From the NCBI RefSeq assembly GCF_004054195.1, contig NZ_SBIW01000001.1, forward strand, positions 620,001 through 684,000: a DNA stretch of 64,000 nucleotides, given 5' to 3'. A program made the translations under genes and the position numbers. The stretch's first letter is position 1. The number at the start of each line of letters is the position of its first letter. Below, in pieces: positions 19,902 to 28,691 of this stretch. The notes under the pieces are model-generated. The model worked only from the letters and a program-made list of their open reading frames with translations. It was not told the origin of the DNA and did not search any database. The DNA is from Mucilaginibacter gilvus. Its GTDB lineage: Bacteria; Bacteroidota; Bacteroidia; Sphingobacteriales; Sphingobacteriaceae.

Positions 19902-19939
19902 CCCTGTCTGGGAATGCGACCTCCCGGCAGGGCTTTTTT
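19902..19939. promoter_or_regulatory. GC-rich two-part hairpin in the nitrate-operon leader
   Basis: In an AT-rich region, CCCTG (19902-19906) pairs with CAGGG (19928-19932), and inside it GGGA (19910-19913) pairs with TCCC (19922-19925), leaving an 8-nt loop. A run of six T follows on the plus strand (19934-19939). On the minus strand the hairpin sits 45 nt before the start codon of the porin gene, in the leader of the nitrate operon. It may be a leader regulatory element of the minus-strand transcript, or a terminator for plus-strand transcripts. No gene ends upstream on the plus strand, which favours the leader reading. Confidence 0.5.
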
Positions 19940-20057
19940 GTTACTTTTCTATTTTCATCATAGGCAGGGACTATTGCGTTTTTTAAGTGATTTATTATTA
20001 TAAATATATCATAATTAATAAATAAAAGCAATTTTTATGGTTTTAAAATCAATTTTT

Positions 20058-20071
20058 ATGATTAAAATCAT
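20058..20071. promoter_or_regulatory. FNR-type palindrome ATGAT-N4-ATCAT
   Basis: ATGATTAAAATCAT is a perfect palindrome of two 5-bp arms with four bases between them, the geometry of Crp/Fnr-family sites (TTGAT-N4-ATCAA). It lies in the 427-bp AT-rich gap (19858-20284) between the divergent nitrate operon and the Crp/Fnr gene. The AT-rich surroundings make chance occurrence fairly likely. Apart from this site and the hairpin at 19902 I see nothing else definite in the gap. Confidence 0.4.
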
Positions 20072-20284
20072 ACAATAAGTCATTTTTTATCAAAAACATA
20101 AATAACTATCAGTAAAAATTACTCAAAATATAGTTTTGATAATTTTAAAGTGATATAAAAATGTATTTTGGATTTAAATTTTATGATGTAATTAATATTT
20201 TACACGCATTTAACACTGAAAACACTAATAAAACACCTAATTTTTATAATTTAGCTCACAAAAAGCGCGAAAACAGCAAAACAA

Positions 20285-20980
20285 ATGAAAAAAAACACCC
20301 AGTGCGATAATCAATCATGCTTTTTGTGCCGAAGCTGCGTAAAAGAGTGGCTGCCAGCGGTCGCCGCTAATAAAAAAAACTTTGTTGCTAAGAAAGGGCA
20401 GGTGATTTTCAGTGAGGGAGATCCGGTTACGGGGATTTATTTTGTTTACGAGGGCAATGTAAAAGTGCATAAAAAATGGGGCGCCGATAAAGAGCTTATA
20501 ATTCGCTTTGCTAATAAGGGTGCCATCTTTGGGCACAGAATATTGGGTAAGCAAGCCAGCAATTACCCCATCTCGGCCACTGCTTTAGAAGAAAGCCTGA
20601 TATGCTACGTGGATATGGAGTTTTTTGATGCCACCTTAAAAGTAAACCCAGGCTTTACTTATGATCTGATGCTGTTTTTTGCCGAGGAATTAAAAGAGGC
20701 GGAACGGAAAATGCGGAACCTGGCGCACATGCCGGTAAAAGGCCGGGTAGCCCAGGCGCTGATCTCCCTGAAAGAGCAATTTGGCACCAATGAGGAGGGG
20801 CACGTAAATATAGAACTTACCCGACAGGATTTGGCCTCATACGCAGGCGCTACCTACGAAACCGTTTTTAGGGTGGTAAATGAGATGATACAGGAAACTA
20901 CCATTATTGCCAACGGTAAAAAAATAAGCATTACCAATACCGACAAGCTATTTGCCCTAACACAGGATACCAACCTATAA
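20285..20980 (+). CDS. Crp/Fnr-family regulator with N-terminal four-cysteine cluster
   Basis: The 231-residue regulator has a cNMP-binding-like beta roll (about 35-140), the dimer helix, and a winged HTH (ELTRQDLASYAGATYETVFRVV near 178-200). Its N-terminus has C7, C12, C15 and C18 (CX4CX2CX2C), and a lone C107 lies in the sensor domain (LICYVD). Three N-terminal cysteines plus one central cysteine is the iron-sulfur arrangement of FNR, so a [4Fe-4S] sensor of oxygen or nitric oxide is a reasonable inference. The gene is divergent from the nitrate operon, and its stop abuts the stop of nirD with no gap. It probably controls the nitrate and nitrite genes. A paralogue lies at 27941. Confidence 0.85.
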   Translation: MKKNTQCDNQSCFLCRSCVKEWLPAVAANKKNFVAKKGQVIFSEGDPVTGIYFVYEGNVKVHKKWGADKELIIRFANKGAIFGHRILGKQASNYPISATALEESLICYVDMEFFDATLKVNPGFTYDLMLFFAEELKEAERKMRNLAHMPVKGRVAQALISLKEQFGTNEEGHVNIELTRQDLASYAGATYETVFRVVNEMIQETTIIANGKKISITNTDKLFALTQDTNL

Positions 20981-21331
20981 TTAATCCACCCCGATAAACA
21001 CCTTACCGTTCTCCACCTTTATCGGGTAGGTTTTAATAGCCATATCATCTTCGCCAAGGCATTCGCCCGTAAGCAATGAAAATGTCTTTTTGTGAAAGGG
21101 GCAAGCCACTTTGGGCTCGCAGCTGTCGCCGGCACTGCCAATCATCCCGCGCGAAAGCGCCATCTGCTGTTTATGCGGACAAAGATTTTGGGTGGCGTAC
21201 CATTCGCCGCGGCGACTAAAATTAAAGATAGCAATTTGCTCATCGCCATGCTTAATGCACGATCCGCCATTATCCGGCACATCATCCACATAGCAGGCCA
21301 GTATCCAGTTGGTTGTTAATGTTGTATCCAT
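20981..21331 (-). CDS. nirD: Nitrite reductase (NADH) small subunit, Rieske-type
   Basis: The 116-residue protein is the NirD partner of the siroheme nitrite reductase NirB. It carries a Rieske-like fold with the cluster motifs CPH (residues 43-45) and CPFHKKTF (near 78), so this is a form that keeps all four ligands (two Cys, two His); many NirD proteins lack them. It is encoded 170 bp after nirB on the same strand, and its stop touches the stop of the convergent Crp/Fnr gene. Product identity is secure; whether it binds a [2Fe-2S] cluster is inferred from the ligands. Confidence 0.92.
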   Translation of the reverse strand: MDTTLTTNWILACYVDDVPDNGGSCIKHGDEQIAIFNFSRRGEWYATQNLCPHKQQMALSRGMIGSAGDSCEPKVACPFHKKTFSLLTGECLGEDDMAIKTYPIKVENGKVFIGVD

Positions 21332-21501
21332 GATTTTTTATATTTATCAGGCGTCAAAGTATGTTAACCCTTAATTATTAACTTATTGATTATCAAATAT
21401 TTAAAAGTTAACACTTGAAATTGTGTTAACTTTTGTAAACTTTTTCACCTCGCCAATTACCTTTTTTTTGAATTTTCACTTTTGAGTTTTGACTTAAAAC
21501 C

Positions 21502-23997
21502 CTACCACTCTTTGGCCCGCACCTGTTCGCGCATGGGTTCAAATTGGGCGTGCGGGTCTTTTTCGTCGGGAGCATTTATAAAATGTGAAAAGCGTTTGCG
21601 CGCAGTTGGGCTTTCTATCACTTCCTTCCATTCGCAATGGTAGGTGTTCACCAGCGCCTGCATTTCTTCTTCCAATTGCTCCGCCAAACCCAGGCTATCA
21701 TTAATAACCACATTTTTAAGGTAACTCATCCCTCCATCCAGTTTATTTAACCAGGTTGCGGTGCGGGTAAGCTGGTCGGCGGTTTTGATATAGAACATCA
21801 AAAAGCGATCGAGGTATTTGATAACGGTTTGGTTATCTATATCGGTAGCCAGCAATTGTGCGTGCTGCGGTTTAGAGCCGCCGTTACCGCATACATATAA
21901 GTTCCAGCCTTTTTCGGTGGCGATGATGCCAAAATCTTTAGATTGCGCTTCGGCACATTCGCGTACGCAGCCGCTTACGCCGCCCTTTATTTTGTGCGGG
22001 GCACGGATGCCCTTGTACCTATCTTCAATTTCGATGGCGAAGGTTACGCTATCGTGTAGCCCAAAACGACACCAGGTACTGCCCACGCAACTTTTTACCG
22101 TACGCAAGGCCTTGCCATAGGCGTGACCACTTTCAAAACCGGCGTCAATGAGTTCTTCCCAAATTGCCGGCAGATCATTCAAATGCGCACCAAACATATC
22201 TATACGCTGGCCGCCGGTTATTTTGGTGTACAACCCATACTTTTTGGCCACCTGGCCAATCACTATCAGTTTATCGGGCGTTATCTCGCCGCCGGGGATA
22301 CGCGGCACAACAGAGTACGTACCACCTTTTTGAATGTTGGCCAAAAAGCGGTCGTTACTATCCTGTATTACTTCCTGCTTTACAATTACATCGTTCCATA
22401 AGCTGGAGAGAATACTGGCAACAACAGGCTTACAAACTTCGCAGCCATCACCTTTGCCGTAATGATCCAGCACCAGGTCGTAATTCTTCAGTCCGTTTAT
22501 TTTCACCAGGTCAAAAAGCTCCTGGCGCGAATAATCAAAATGCTCGCACACCACATTCTTAATGTATTGGCCATTGGCCTTCATGGTTCCTGCTATCAGG
22601 TCTTTCACCAGTGGCACGCAACCACCGCAACCTGTACCGGCTTTAGTGCATTTTTTTATGCCATCCATATTGGTAATGCCCTGCTCATTCACCGCGCCGC
22701 AAATTGCCGCTTTGGTAACCGCCTCGCATGAACAAATAAGCGCGTCATCCGGCAGATTCATTACACCCGCGCCATCGCTGGCCGCACCACCGCGCGAACC
22801 CAGGATCAAGTCCTCCGGATCGGGCGGCAACACAATTTTATTATTTACGGTTTGCAGCAGCATGTTGTAAGCTTCTGCTTCACCAATTAATATACCTCCC
22901 AAAAGTTGCTTACCATCGTTACTGATGTTAATGCGTTTGTAAATGCCTTTATGCGTATCCTCAAACAATATGGTACGGCAATCGGGCTCGGTGATAAAGG
23001 CATCGCCAAAGCTGGCCACATCAACACCTATCAGCTTTAGCTTGGTGCTCATATCGTACCCGTAAAAAGACTTATCGCCTTTGGTTAAATGCGCGGCAAC
23101 AATGTCTGCCATTTCGTACCCAGGGGCAACCAGCCCGTATATCACACCTTCGTAAAGGGCGCATTCGCCAATGGCGTAAATATGCTCGTCGCTGGTTTGC
23201 ATTTTTTCGTTCACTATAACACCACCACGGGTACCTACATGCAAGCCGGCAAGTTTTGCGAGCTCATCGCGCGGGCGGATCCCCGCCGAAATCACCAGCA
23301 TATCTACCACCAGCAGACTATCATCGTTAAAACGCAGGGCATCTATCTTTTTATCACCCAATATAGCGGCGGTACTTTTATTTAAATGAATATGTAGGCC
23401 CAATTGGTTAAGTTTCAACTGCAGCATATTACTCCCTGCCGAATCTATCTGCCGCGGCATCAGCCTTGGCGCAAACTCAATTACGTGCGGCTCGGCTATA
23501 CCCAGATCCATCAATGCCTTGGCAGCCTCCAGCCCAAGTAAACCGCCACCCATTACCGCGCCCGACTTTGCCGTAGCGGCGCAGGCTTTGATCAGTTCCA
23601 GGTCCTCTATAGTACGGTAAACAAATACACCTTCTTTTTCTATTCCCGGGATATCGGGCACAAATGCAGAGGAGCCGGTCGCTAAGATGAGGTAATCGTA
23701 ATGCAGGGTTACGCCCTGTAAAGAATGAATGGTTTTTTGAGCGCGGTTAATTTCCTGGATAGGATCGCCAAGATGCAGTGTAATACCGTTATCGGCATAC
23801 CAGGAGTGGGTGGAAAGCGAAAGATCGTCGGCGGTTTTACCGTTGAAGTATTCGCTGAGATGCACCCTATCATAAGCATGGCGGGGCTCTTCGCCAAAAA
23901 CAATGATTTGGAACTGTAATGACCGGGCCAGAAGTTTTTCGCAAAACTTGTAGCCTACCATGCCGTTGCCTGCAACAATAATGGTTGGTTTTGACAT
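21502..23997 (-). CDS. nirB: Nitrite reductase (NADH) large subunit
   Basis: The 831-residue enzyme reduces nitrite to ammonium in the cytoplasm. N-terminal residues 1-400 are a pyridine nucleotide-disulfide oxidoreductase (GNGMVGYKF, then GGGLLGLEAAKAL). Two BFD-like [2Fe-2S] segments follow (ICSCEAVTKAAICGAV ... CGGCVPLVK near 420-470, and a second with CEVCKPVV near 530). The C-terminal part is the siroheme-[4Fe-4S] domain, with cluster cysteines in CVGSTWC and GCVRECAEAQ (near 645-690). Length and order match NirB of enterics. It is followed by nirD and is divergent from cobA, which makes the siroheme precursor. Confidence 0.96.
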   Translation of the reverse strand: MSKPTIIVAGNGMVGYKFCEKLLARSLQFQIIVFGEEPRHAYDRVHLSEYFNGKTADDLSLSTHSWYADNGITLHLGDPIQEINRAQKTIHSLQGVTLHYDYLILATGSSAFVPDIPGIEKEGVFVYRTIEDLELIKACAATAKSGAVMGGGLLGLEAAKALMDLGIAEPHVIEFAPRLMPRQIDSAGSNMLQLKLNQLGLHIHLNKSTAAILGDKKIDALRFNDDSLLVVDMLVISAGIRPRDELAKLAGLHVGTRGGVIVNEKMQTSDEHIYAIGECALYEGVIYGLVAPGYEMADIVAAHLTKGDKSFYGYDMSTKLKLIGVDVASFGDAFITEPDCRTILFEDTHKGIYKRINISNDGKQLLGGILIGEAEAYNMLLQTVNNKIVLPPDPEDLILGSRGGAASDGAGVMNLPDDALICSCEAVTKAAICGAVNEQGITNMDGIKKCTKAGTGCGGCVPLVKDLIAGTMKANGQYIKNVVCEHFDYSRQELFDLVKINGLKNYDLVLDHYGKGDGCEVCKPVVASILSSLWNDVIVKQEVIQDSNDRFLANIQKGGTYSVVPRIPGGEITPDKLIVIGQVAKKYGLYTKITGGQRIDMFGAHLNDLPAIWEELIDAGFESGHAYGKALRTVKSCVGSTWCRFGLHDSVTFAIEIEDRYKGIRAPHKIKGGVSGCVRECAEAQSKDFGIIATEKGWNLYVCGNGGSKPQHAQLLATDIDNQTVIKYLDRFLMFYIKTADQLTRTATWLNKLDGGMSYLKNVVINDSLGLAEQLEEEMQALVNTYHCEWKEVIESPTARKRFSHFINAPDEKDPHAQFEPMREQVRAKEW

Positions 23998-24286
23998 TGT
24001 GATATTTTTTAAATGTTAAAGCAATTTTTTAGAACCAAATACATCAAACTGCGACCTTAAATGCATTTACATCACAATTATAATTTAAAAAAACATCAAA
24101 AAGAAATAAAAAATCGTTTTTTTATTAAATAAATCATATAAATTATCTTTTTTATTCATAGTTTAGAACAATTAATATAATATAAATCATTTTTAGTTGT
24201 CTTTTAATTACATTTTCACATAAAAAAGTCCGCTAAATGATAACTAGATTGATAAAATTCATTTTTTGACGCTAATTTTTTACGAA
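23998..24286. promoter_or_regulatory. AT-rich divergent promoter region of nirB and cobA
   Basis: The 289-bp gap is very AT-rich and has no gene. It holds the leftward nirB promoter and the rightward cobA promoter. I find several ATCAT and TGAT half-sites (for example near 24135 and 24185) but no clean ATGAT-N4-ATCAT palindrome. The cobA start is ATG 24287. Confidence 0.4.
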
Positions 24287-25075
24287 ATGCAAAATAAATC
24301 AACAAAACCAGAATTATTTGTGATGGGAGCCGGCCCCGGCGATCCGGACCTGATAACCGTAAAAGGATATAAAATACTACAGCAAGCCAATGTAGTATTA
24401 TATGATAACCTGGCCAATACCGAATTACTGGCCCTTTGCCGCGAAGATTGCGAAAAGGTATACGTTGGTAAACGCCCGTATGGCGATTACACCCCGCAGG
24501 AAAACATACACGAGCTGATACGCCACTACGCTTTCACCAAAGGCATGGTAGTAAGGCTTAAGGGCGGCGACCCCTTTATCTTCGGGCGTGGTTTCGAGGA
24601 GATCATCTATGCGAGACAGCATGGCATTAAAACACATTTTATCCCGGGTATTACCAGCATGCAGGCATGCGGTTTTGAGGATATCCCCCTCACCCACCGT
24701 TCGGTAAGCGAAAGCGTTTGGATGATAACCGGTACCAAAAAAGATGGCAGGCTGTCCGCCGATTTGAAACTGGCCATGCAAAGCAATGCTACAGTAGTGA
24801 TATATATGGGTATGAAGAAACTGGCGGAGATATCTAAAAGCTATGTAGATGCAGGTTTCGGAAACACGCCGGCTGCTATTATTCAACATGCATCGTTACC
24901 AAGCCAGCGCAGCGCTGTTGGCATGGCCCGCAACCTGGAGTGGCTGGCAGAGCAACATCAACTAAGCTACCCCGCTATTATTATAATAGGCGATGTGGTA
25001 ACCGTTCAATCACAAGAAATATTATGTTATGAAGATAAGGATAAAGGGCAATTCGCTGCGGTACCGGCTTACTAA
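24287..25075 (+). CDS. cobA: Uroporphyrinogen-III C-methyltransferase
   Basis: The 262-residue S-adenosylmethionine methyltransferase adds two methyl groups to uroporphyrinogen III, giving precorrin-2, the precursor of siroheme. Family motifs are visible: the GAGPGDPDLITVKG loop (near residue 14), the DNLANTELLAL strand, KRPYGDYTPQENIHELI, RLKGGDPFIFGRGFEE (SAM site) and ITGTKKDGRL. Its place opposite nirB shows that it supplies siroheme for nitrite reduction. The precorrin-2 dehydrogenase/ferrochelatase is not fused and not in the window. ATG 24287 is chosen over the TTG at 24266, which adds seven unlikely residues. The end overlaps the next gene by 47 bp. Confidence 0.94.
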   Translation: MQNKSTKPELFVMGAGPGDPDLITVKGYKILQQANVVLYDNLANTELLALCREDCEKVYVGKRPYGDYTPQENIHELIRHYAFTKGMVVRLKGGDPFIFGRGFEEIIYARQHGIKTHFIPGITSMQACGFEDIPLTHRSVSESVWMITGTKKDGRLSADLKLAMQSNATVVIYMGMKKLAEISKSYVDAGFGNTPAAIIQHASLPSQRSAVGMARNLEWLAEQHQLSYPAIIIIGDVVTVQSQEILCYEDKDKGQFAAVPAY

Positions 25076-25376
25076 AAGCGATGTGGCAACGCTTGCTACC
25101 AATGGCTTTATAGAAGAGACCACCCATTTTGGCACACAGGTGTTGAGGTATGCTTTGCGCCGTGGCATGGTCAGTTCTCTATCCGCCACTTTTGAGGATA
25201 ACACGATAACCATCCACATGCCCGACCAAATGATAGAGGAATGGGTGCATACCGACCGCATTGGCTTTGAAAACAGCAACAGCGCCATGTATTTATTAGT
25301 GGAGAAAGATTTTGTTTGCCTGGATAACGTAGCGGAGGACCAAAGCGATAACTACCCAAACCCGTTACTTTGCTGA
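25029..25376 (+). CDS. Small conserved protein of unknown function (DUF7009-like)
   Basis: This 115-residue protein overlaps the last 47 bp of cobA in another frame, so it is probably translationally coupled. The sequence begins MKIRIKGNSLRYRLTKSDV and has no signal or membrane segment. It is predicted to be a compact alpha/beta protein with few cysteines (C at 96 and 115). I recognise the N-terminus from small Bacteroidota proteins (a DUF7009-type family, not certain) but know no function. Coupling to cobA suggests a part in siroheme or nitrite metabolism; that is inference only. Confidence 0.7.
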   Translation: MKIRIKGNSLRYRLTKSDVATLATNGFIEETTHFGTQVLRYALRRGMVSSLSATFEDNTITIHMPDQMIEEWVHTDRIGFENSNSAMYLLVEKDFVCLDNVAEDQSDNYPNPLLC

Positions 25377-25402
25377 AAAGGTAATTGCCAGCGAGGTACT
25401 TG

Positions 25403-25426
25403 GCTACTATTTAGTAGCACCGGTTA
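25403..25426. terminator. Weak hairpin between convergent genes
   Basis: GCTACTA (25403-25409) and TAGTAGC (25412-25418) form a 7-bp stem in the 47-bp gap between the convergent small cobA-coupled gene and the ClC gene. A T-rich run (TTATTTTTG) follows on the plus side after six more bases. The stem is short and the loop tight, so strength is doubtful. Confidence 0.35.
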
Positions 25427-27295
25427 TTTTTGTTCGTTTTCTGCAGCTTTTTTAAACATGGATTTCCCTCGCAACAGCACTTTCATTCGCTGGCGCTTTA
25501 ACGATATATGGGTCACTGCCGTTTCGTTGTCCTCAAAGTTTTGTTTGTAAGTGGATATAACATCGCGATAGTTTAAAACACCAATCAATTTATGGTTCTT
25601 TACAACCGGCAGTAGCTCAACTTCCTGTTGTGCCATTAATTCTACGGCGTTTCGCAGGCTTTCATTTGATTTGATAGCGGCGATACCAATTTTGGCAATC
25701 CGCTCAACCGCAGAAAGGTCATTATTTTTCACATCGTATATATCTGCCAGTTCTACAACGCCCTTAAATTCCGCCCGCTCACTTACAACCGCAAAGCAAT
25801 TCTCTTTAGCCGGATTATTGGCTAAGCGATCCTTCACCTGCGCAATGCTCATGGCAGCATTTAATTTAATATTGTCTGCCCTCATTACCTGCCCCACGCT
25901 GATCTTTTGAAGCGCGTCCGGCTCATAAGAATCAGGTGTGACAACTCCCCGCCGCGCTATCTTTTCGGTCATGATGGTGTTCTCCATCAGGAAAAAGGAA
26001 ACAATATAAGATGCTGTACAAGCACCCAACAAAGGCAACAGCGCGTGCGACTGCATAGTAGCCTCTAACGCGAAGGTGATACTTGTTAAATAAGCCCGGG
26101 ACGCGCCCGCAAACATCGCCGACATGCCAATTAAAACCCCCATAGGTATGCTGATGCCGACGTTTGGAAATAGGCTTAATATAACCGAGCTGATAATGGC
26201 GCCCGCCGCCCCGCCGATAGTAAGCAATGGGGCAAGTGTACCACCGGATGTTCCACTACCCAGAGCGATAGCCCAGGACAAAAACTTAAACAGGCACAAA
26301 CTTAAAATTAAGGCTAAAGGCACTTTACCGGAAAGCAAACTGGTAATATTATCGTAGCCTACACCTAAAGTATGCGGGTAAAAATAACCGATAAGCCCTA
26401 CCACCAAACCGCCCATGGCCGGCCACCACATCCAGTGCACGGGTAATTTTTCAAAAAGGTCCTCAATCACATATACAGCCTTTGTGAGAAACAATGAAAG
26501 GAAGCCAATGAGTATCCCAATAAAACTGTAAACCGCCAATGCTAAATTGGACGGTGTTTCCAGATCGGGCATGGGGAATACGGGCCCTGCTTCAAACAAT
26601 AAATGATGCCCTGCTGCACCGGTAATGCACGCTAAAGCAACCGGCAGGATAGCCTTGGGAGAAAATTCAAACAACAAAAGTTCGATAGCTAAAAAAACCG
26701 CCGCAATGGGTGTACCAAATATTGCCGACATACCCGCTGTAGCCCCCGCCGCCAATATTACCTTGCGCTCGCTCGATGTAATTTTTAATAATTGCCCCAG
26801 CGTTGAACCAAGCGCGCCACCGGTGGCTATAATTGGCCCTTCCGCACCGAACGGCCCGCCGGTACCAATGGCAATGGCCGATGATATGGGCTTTAAAAAA
26901 GTAATAGAGGGTTTAATTTTACTTTGATTAACTAAAATTTGTTCCATGGCTTCGGGTATGCCATGGCCTCTTATTGCTTTAGAGCCGTACAAGGCCATTA
27001 GCCCAACCAAAATACCACCAACGGCCGGTATAGCTATTACCCATGCGCCAAGGTGGTTGCCTGCCGGGCTTTGAAAGCCTAAATTAAACGAGCCGTAAAA
27101 AGAGATATTAGTTACCAGGTTGATAAGCAGCACCAGGAATTTGGCTATAAAACTAATGGCGACAGCTACCAGCACGGCGTAAATAGAAATTCTTATAAGG
27201 CGGCTTTTTTTGAAGCTTACATATTTTACGTCTTCCTCAAGTGATTTTAAGATGGGAGAAATAGGAATACTATCGTTCTTTTTATTTTTTTGCAT
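25424..27295 (-). CDS. ClC-family anion channel/antiporter with CBS pair
   Basis: The 623-residue protein is a ClC anion transporter. Signature segments: GHGIPEAM (selectivity region, near residue 112; E. coli ClC has Ser in place of the His), GPFGAEGPI (gating Glu of the GxEGP motif, near 150) and GSGTSGGTLAPLL (near 350). About ten to twelve membrane helices precede a cytosolic pair of CBS domains (about 470-600), which usually bind nucleotides. It lies close to the nitrate genes, and some ClC proteins carry nitrate, but the substrate cannot be read here. ATG 27295 is preferred over TTG 27316. Confidence 0.93.
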   Translation of the reverse strand: MQKNKKNDSIPISPILKSLEEDVKYVSFKKSRLIRISIYAVLVAVAISFIAKFLVLLINLVTNISFYGSFNLGFQSPAGNHLGAWVIAIPAVGGILVGLMALYGSKAIRGHGIPEAMEQILVNQSKIKPSITFLKPISSAIAIGTGGPFGAEGPIIATGGALGSTLGQLLKITSSERKVILAAGATAGMSAIFGTPIAAVFLAIELLLFEFSPKAILPVALACITGAAGHHLLFEAGPVFPMPDLETPSNLALAVYSFIGILIGFLSLFLTKAVYVIEDLFEKLPVHWMWWPAMGGLVVGLIGYFYPHTLGVGYDNITSLLSGKVPLALILSLCLFKFLSWAIALGSGTSGGTLAPLLTIGGAAGAIISSVILSLFPNVGISIPMGVLIGMSAMFAGASRAYLTSITFALEATMQSHALLPLLGACTASYIVSFFLMENTIMTEKIARRGVVTPDSYEPDALQKISVGQVMRADNIKLNAAMSIAQVKDRLANNPAKENCFAVVSERAEFKGVVELADIYDVKNNDLSAVERIAKIGIAAIKSNESLRNAVELMAQQEVELLPVVKNHKLIGVLNYRDVISTYKQNFEDNETAVTHISLKRQRMKVLLRGKSMFKKAAENEQK

Positions 27296-27440
27296 CTTTA
27301 TATATTGTATTAACAATATTAATTAATTAATTTTATAACAAAAATAGCTATTTAGTGTTGCATAAACAATAAAAATAACACAACCAGGCTTACAACCAAT
27401 GGCCTGTACCTATTTTACAGCTTAACCATTGCCAATAAAT

Positions 27441-27884
27441 ATGAAAGCTATCCATTATGTTGAAGATTGGGGCAACCGGCATCACCCGGCCGCAATTGAT
27501 GTTTTGCGGATATTGCTGGGGGCATTTTTATTAGCTAAAGGGTACGCCTTCCTCCAAAACATGGCCTATTTAAAATGGATCCTTTCCAATCATGATTTAG
27601 CAGGCTTACCTTCAGAAACCATGTCTTTCCTGATGTTTTATGTGATCTTTGTGCACATGACGGGCGGGGCATTAATTATGCTGGGAATCTCCACCAGAGT
27701 TGCCTCCTTATTACAATTACCCATCATCGTTGCCGCCATATTTGTTATCAATAATTTTAAATCTCCGTTAAATACAGAGCTTTGGCTCTCGGTTTTAAGC
27801 GGTATATTATTATTGGTGTTTTTAGTGATCGGCTCCGGGCCATTTTCTCTTGATCATTATCTAACCGAATTAAAAGAGGACTGA
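27441..27884 (+). CDS. DoxX-family membrane protein
   Basis: The 147-residue protein has four predicted membrane helices and the DoxX-type layout: HPAAIDVLRILLGAFLLAKG near residue 12, then FVHMTGGALIMLG near 75 and a C-terminal helix ending in FSLDHYL. DoxX proteins are small inner-membrane proteins with unclear functions linked to redox stress or quinone oxidases. Its ATG at 27441 follows a TTG at 27429 that I reject. It is transcribed toward the second Crp/Fnr gene, 56 bp away, and may share its promoter. Confidence 0.8.
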   Translation: MKAIHYVEDWGNRHHPAAIDVLRILLGAFLLAKGYAFLQNMAYLKWILSNHDLAGLPSETMSFLMFYVIFVHMTGGALIMLGISTRVASLLQLPIIVAAIFVINNFKSPLNTELWLSVLSGILLLVFLVIGSGPFSLDHYLTELKED

Positions 27885-27940
27885 GGCTGATGCAAACATC
27901 GCAGGCCTGCGCCACAGTTATTTTTTGCAACTTCGTATAA

Positions 27941-28639
27941 ATGAAAGAAACAAAAAACGGGTGCGATCTAACCAACTGCTACCTGTGTACGCATTGTATT
28001 AACGATTGGAAACCCGCTATAACTGCTCATAAAACCAATTTTACGGTGAAAAAAGGGCAGCGGATCTTTAATGAAGGCGATGCGGTTACGGGGATATACT
28101 TTATTTTTTCGGGAAAAGTAAAGGTGCATAAAAGATGGGACGACGAAAAAGAGATCATCATTCGTTTTGCGCAGGCCGGCGACATTTTGGGGCATTTAGG
28201 GTTAGGGAACGACTCAACCTACCCGGTATCAACAACGGCCATCGAGCCAACCATTGTTTGCTACATCGATCTGCCTTTTTTTGAATCGTCCCTGCAGGTT
28301 AACACCAGGCTCACCTATTCGCTGATGAAGTTATTTGCGAATGAGCTGCAGGAATCAGAAAAAAGGATGCGGAACCTGGTACACATGCCGGTAAAAAAAA
28401 GAATAGCATTGGCCTTACTTACCTTACAAAAGCAATTTGGTGTAACCGCAACCGGTACAATAAATATTGAATTAACGAAGCAGGATATGTCTTCCTTCGC
28501 TGCCGTATCTTATGAAACCCTTTTTAAGGTGACTAACGATTTTATCCAAAATAATTGGATCGCCTCAAACGGAAAGTCGATAAAGATAATTAACGAAGCT
28601 TTATTAACGGCGATAACGCTGGACCTTAAAAACGATTAA
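27941..28639 (+). CDS. Second Crp/Fnr-family regulator with the same four-cysteine N-terminus
   Basis: A 232-residue paralogue of the regulator at 20285, with the same domain order and the same cysteine frame: C8, C13, C16, C19 (CX4CX2CX2C) and a central C107 in IVCYID. The HTH segment (ELTKQDMSSFAAVSYETLFKV) differs from the first protein in the recognition helix (ETLFKV against ETVFRV), so the two may bind different sites. It follows a DoxX gene, so oxygen, NO or redox sensing is a fair guess. The region 28640-28691 after it holds only a small GCCC-TCC-GGGC hairpin. Confidence 0.85.
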   Translation: MKETKNGCDLTNCYLCTHCINDWKPAITAHKTNFTVKKGQRIFNEGDAVTGIYFIFSGKVKVHKRWDDEKEIIIRFAQAGDILGHLGLGNDSTYPVSTTAIEPTIVCYIDLPFFESSLQVNTRLTYSLMKLFANELQESEKRMRNLVHMPVKKRIALALLTLQKQFGVTATGTINIELTKQDMSSFAAVSYETLFKVTNDFIQNNWIASNGKSIKIINEALLTAITLDLKND

Positions 28640-28691
28640 CCCCGGCCATCACGACGCCCTCCGGGCGAGCTCCCATTGCAGATATCACACA

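Noticed and set aside
28640-28691. Small GCCC-TCC-GGGC hairpin after the second Crp/Fnr gene as terminator
   Set aside because: Stem of four pairs and no T run after it; too weak to call.
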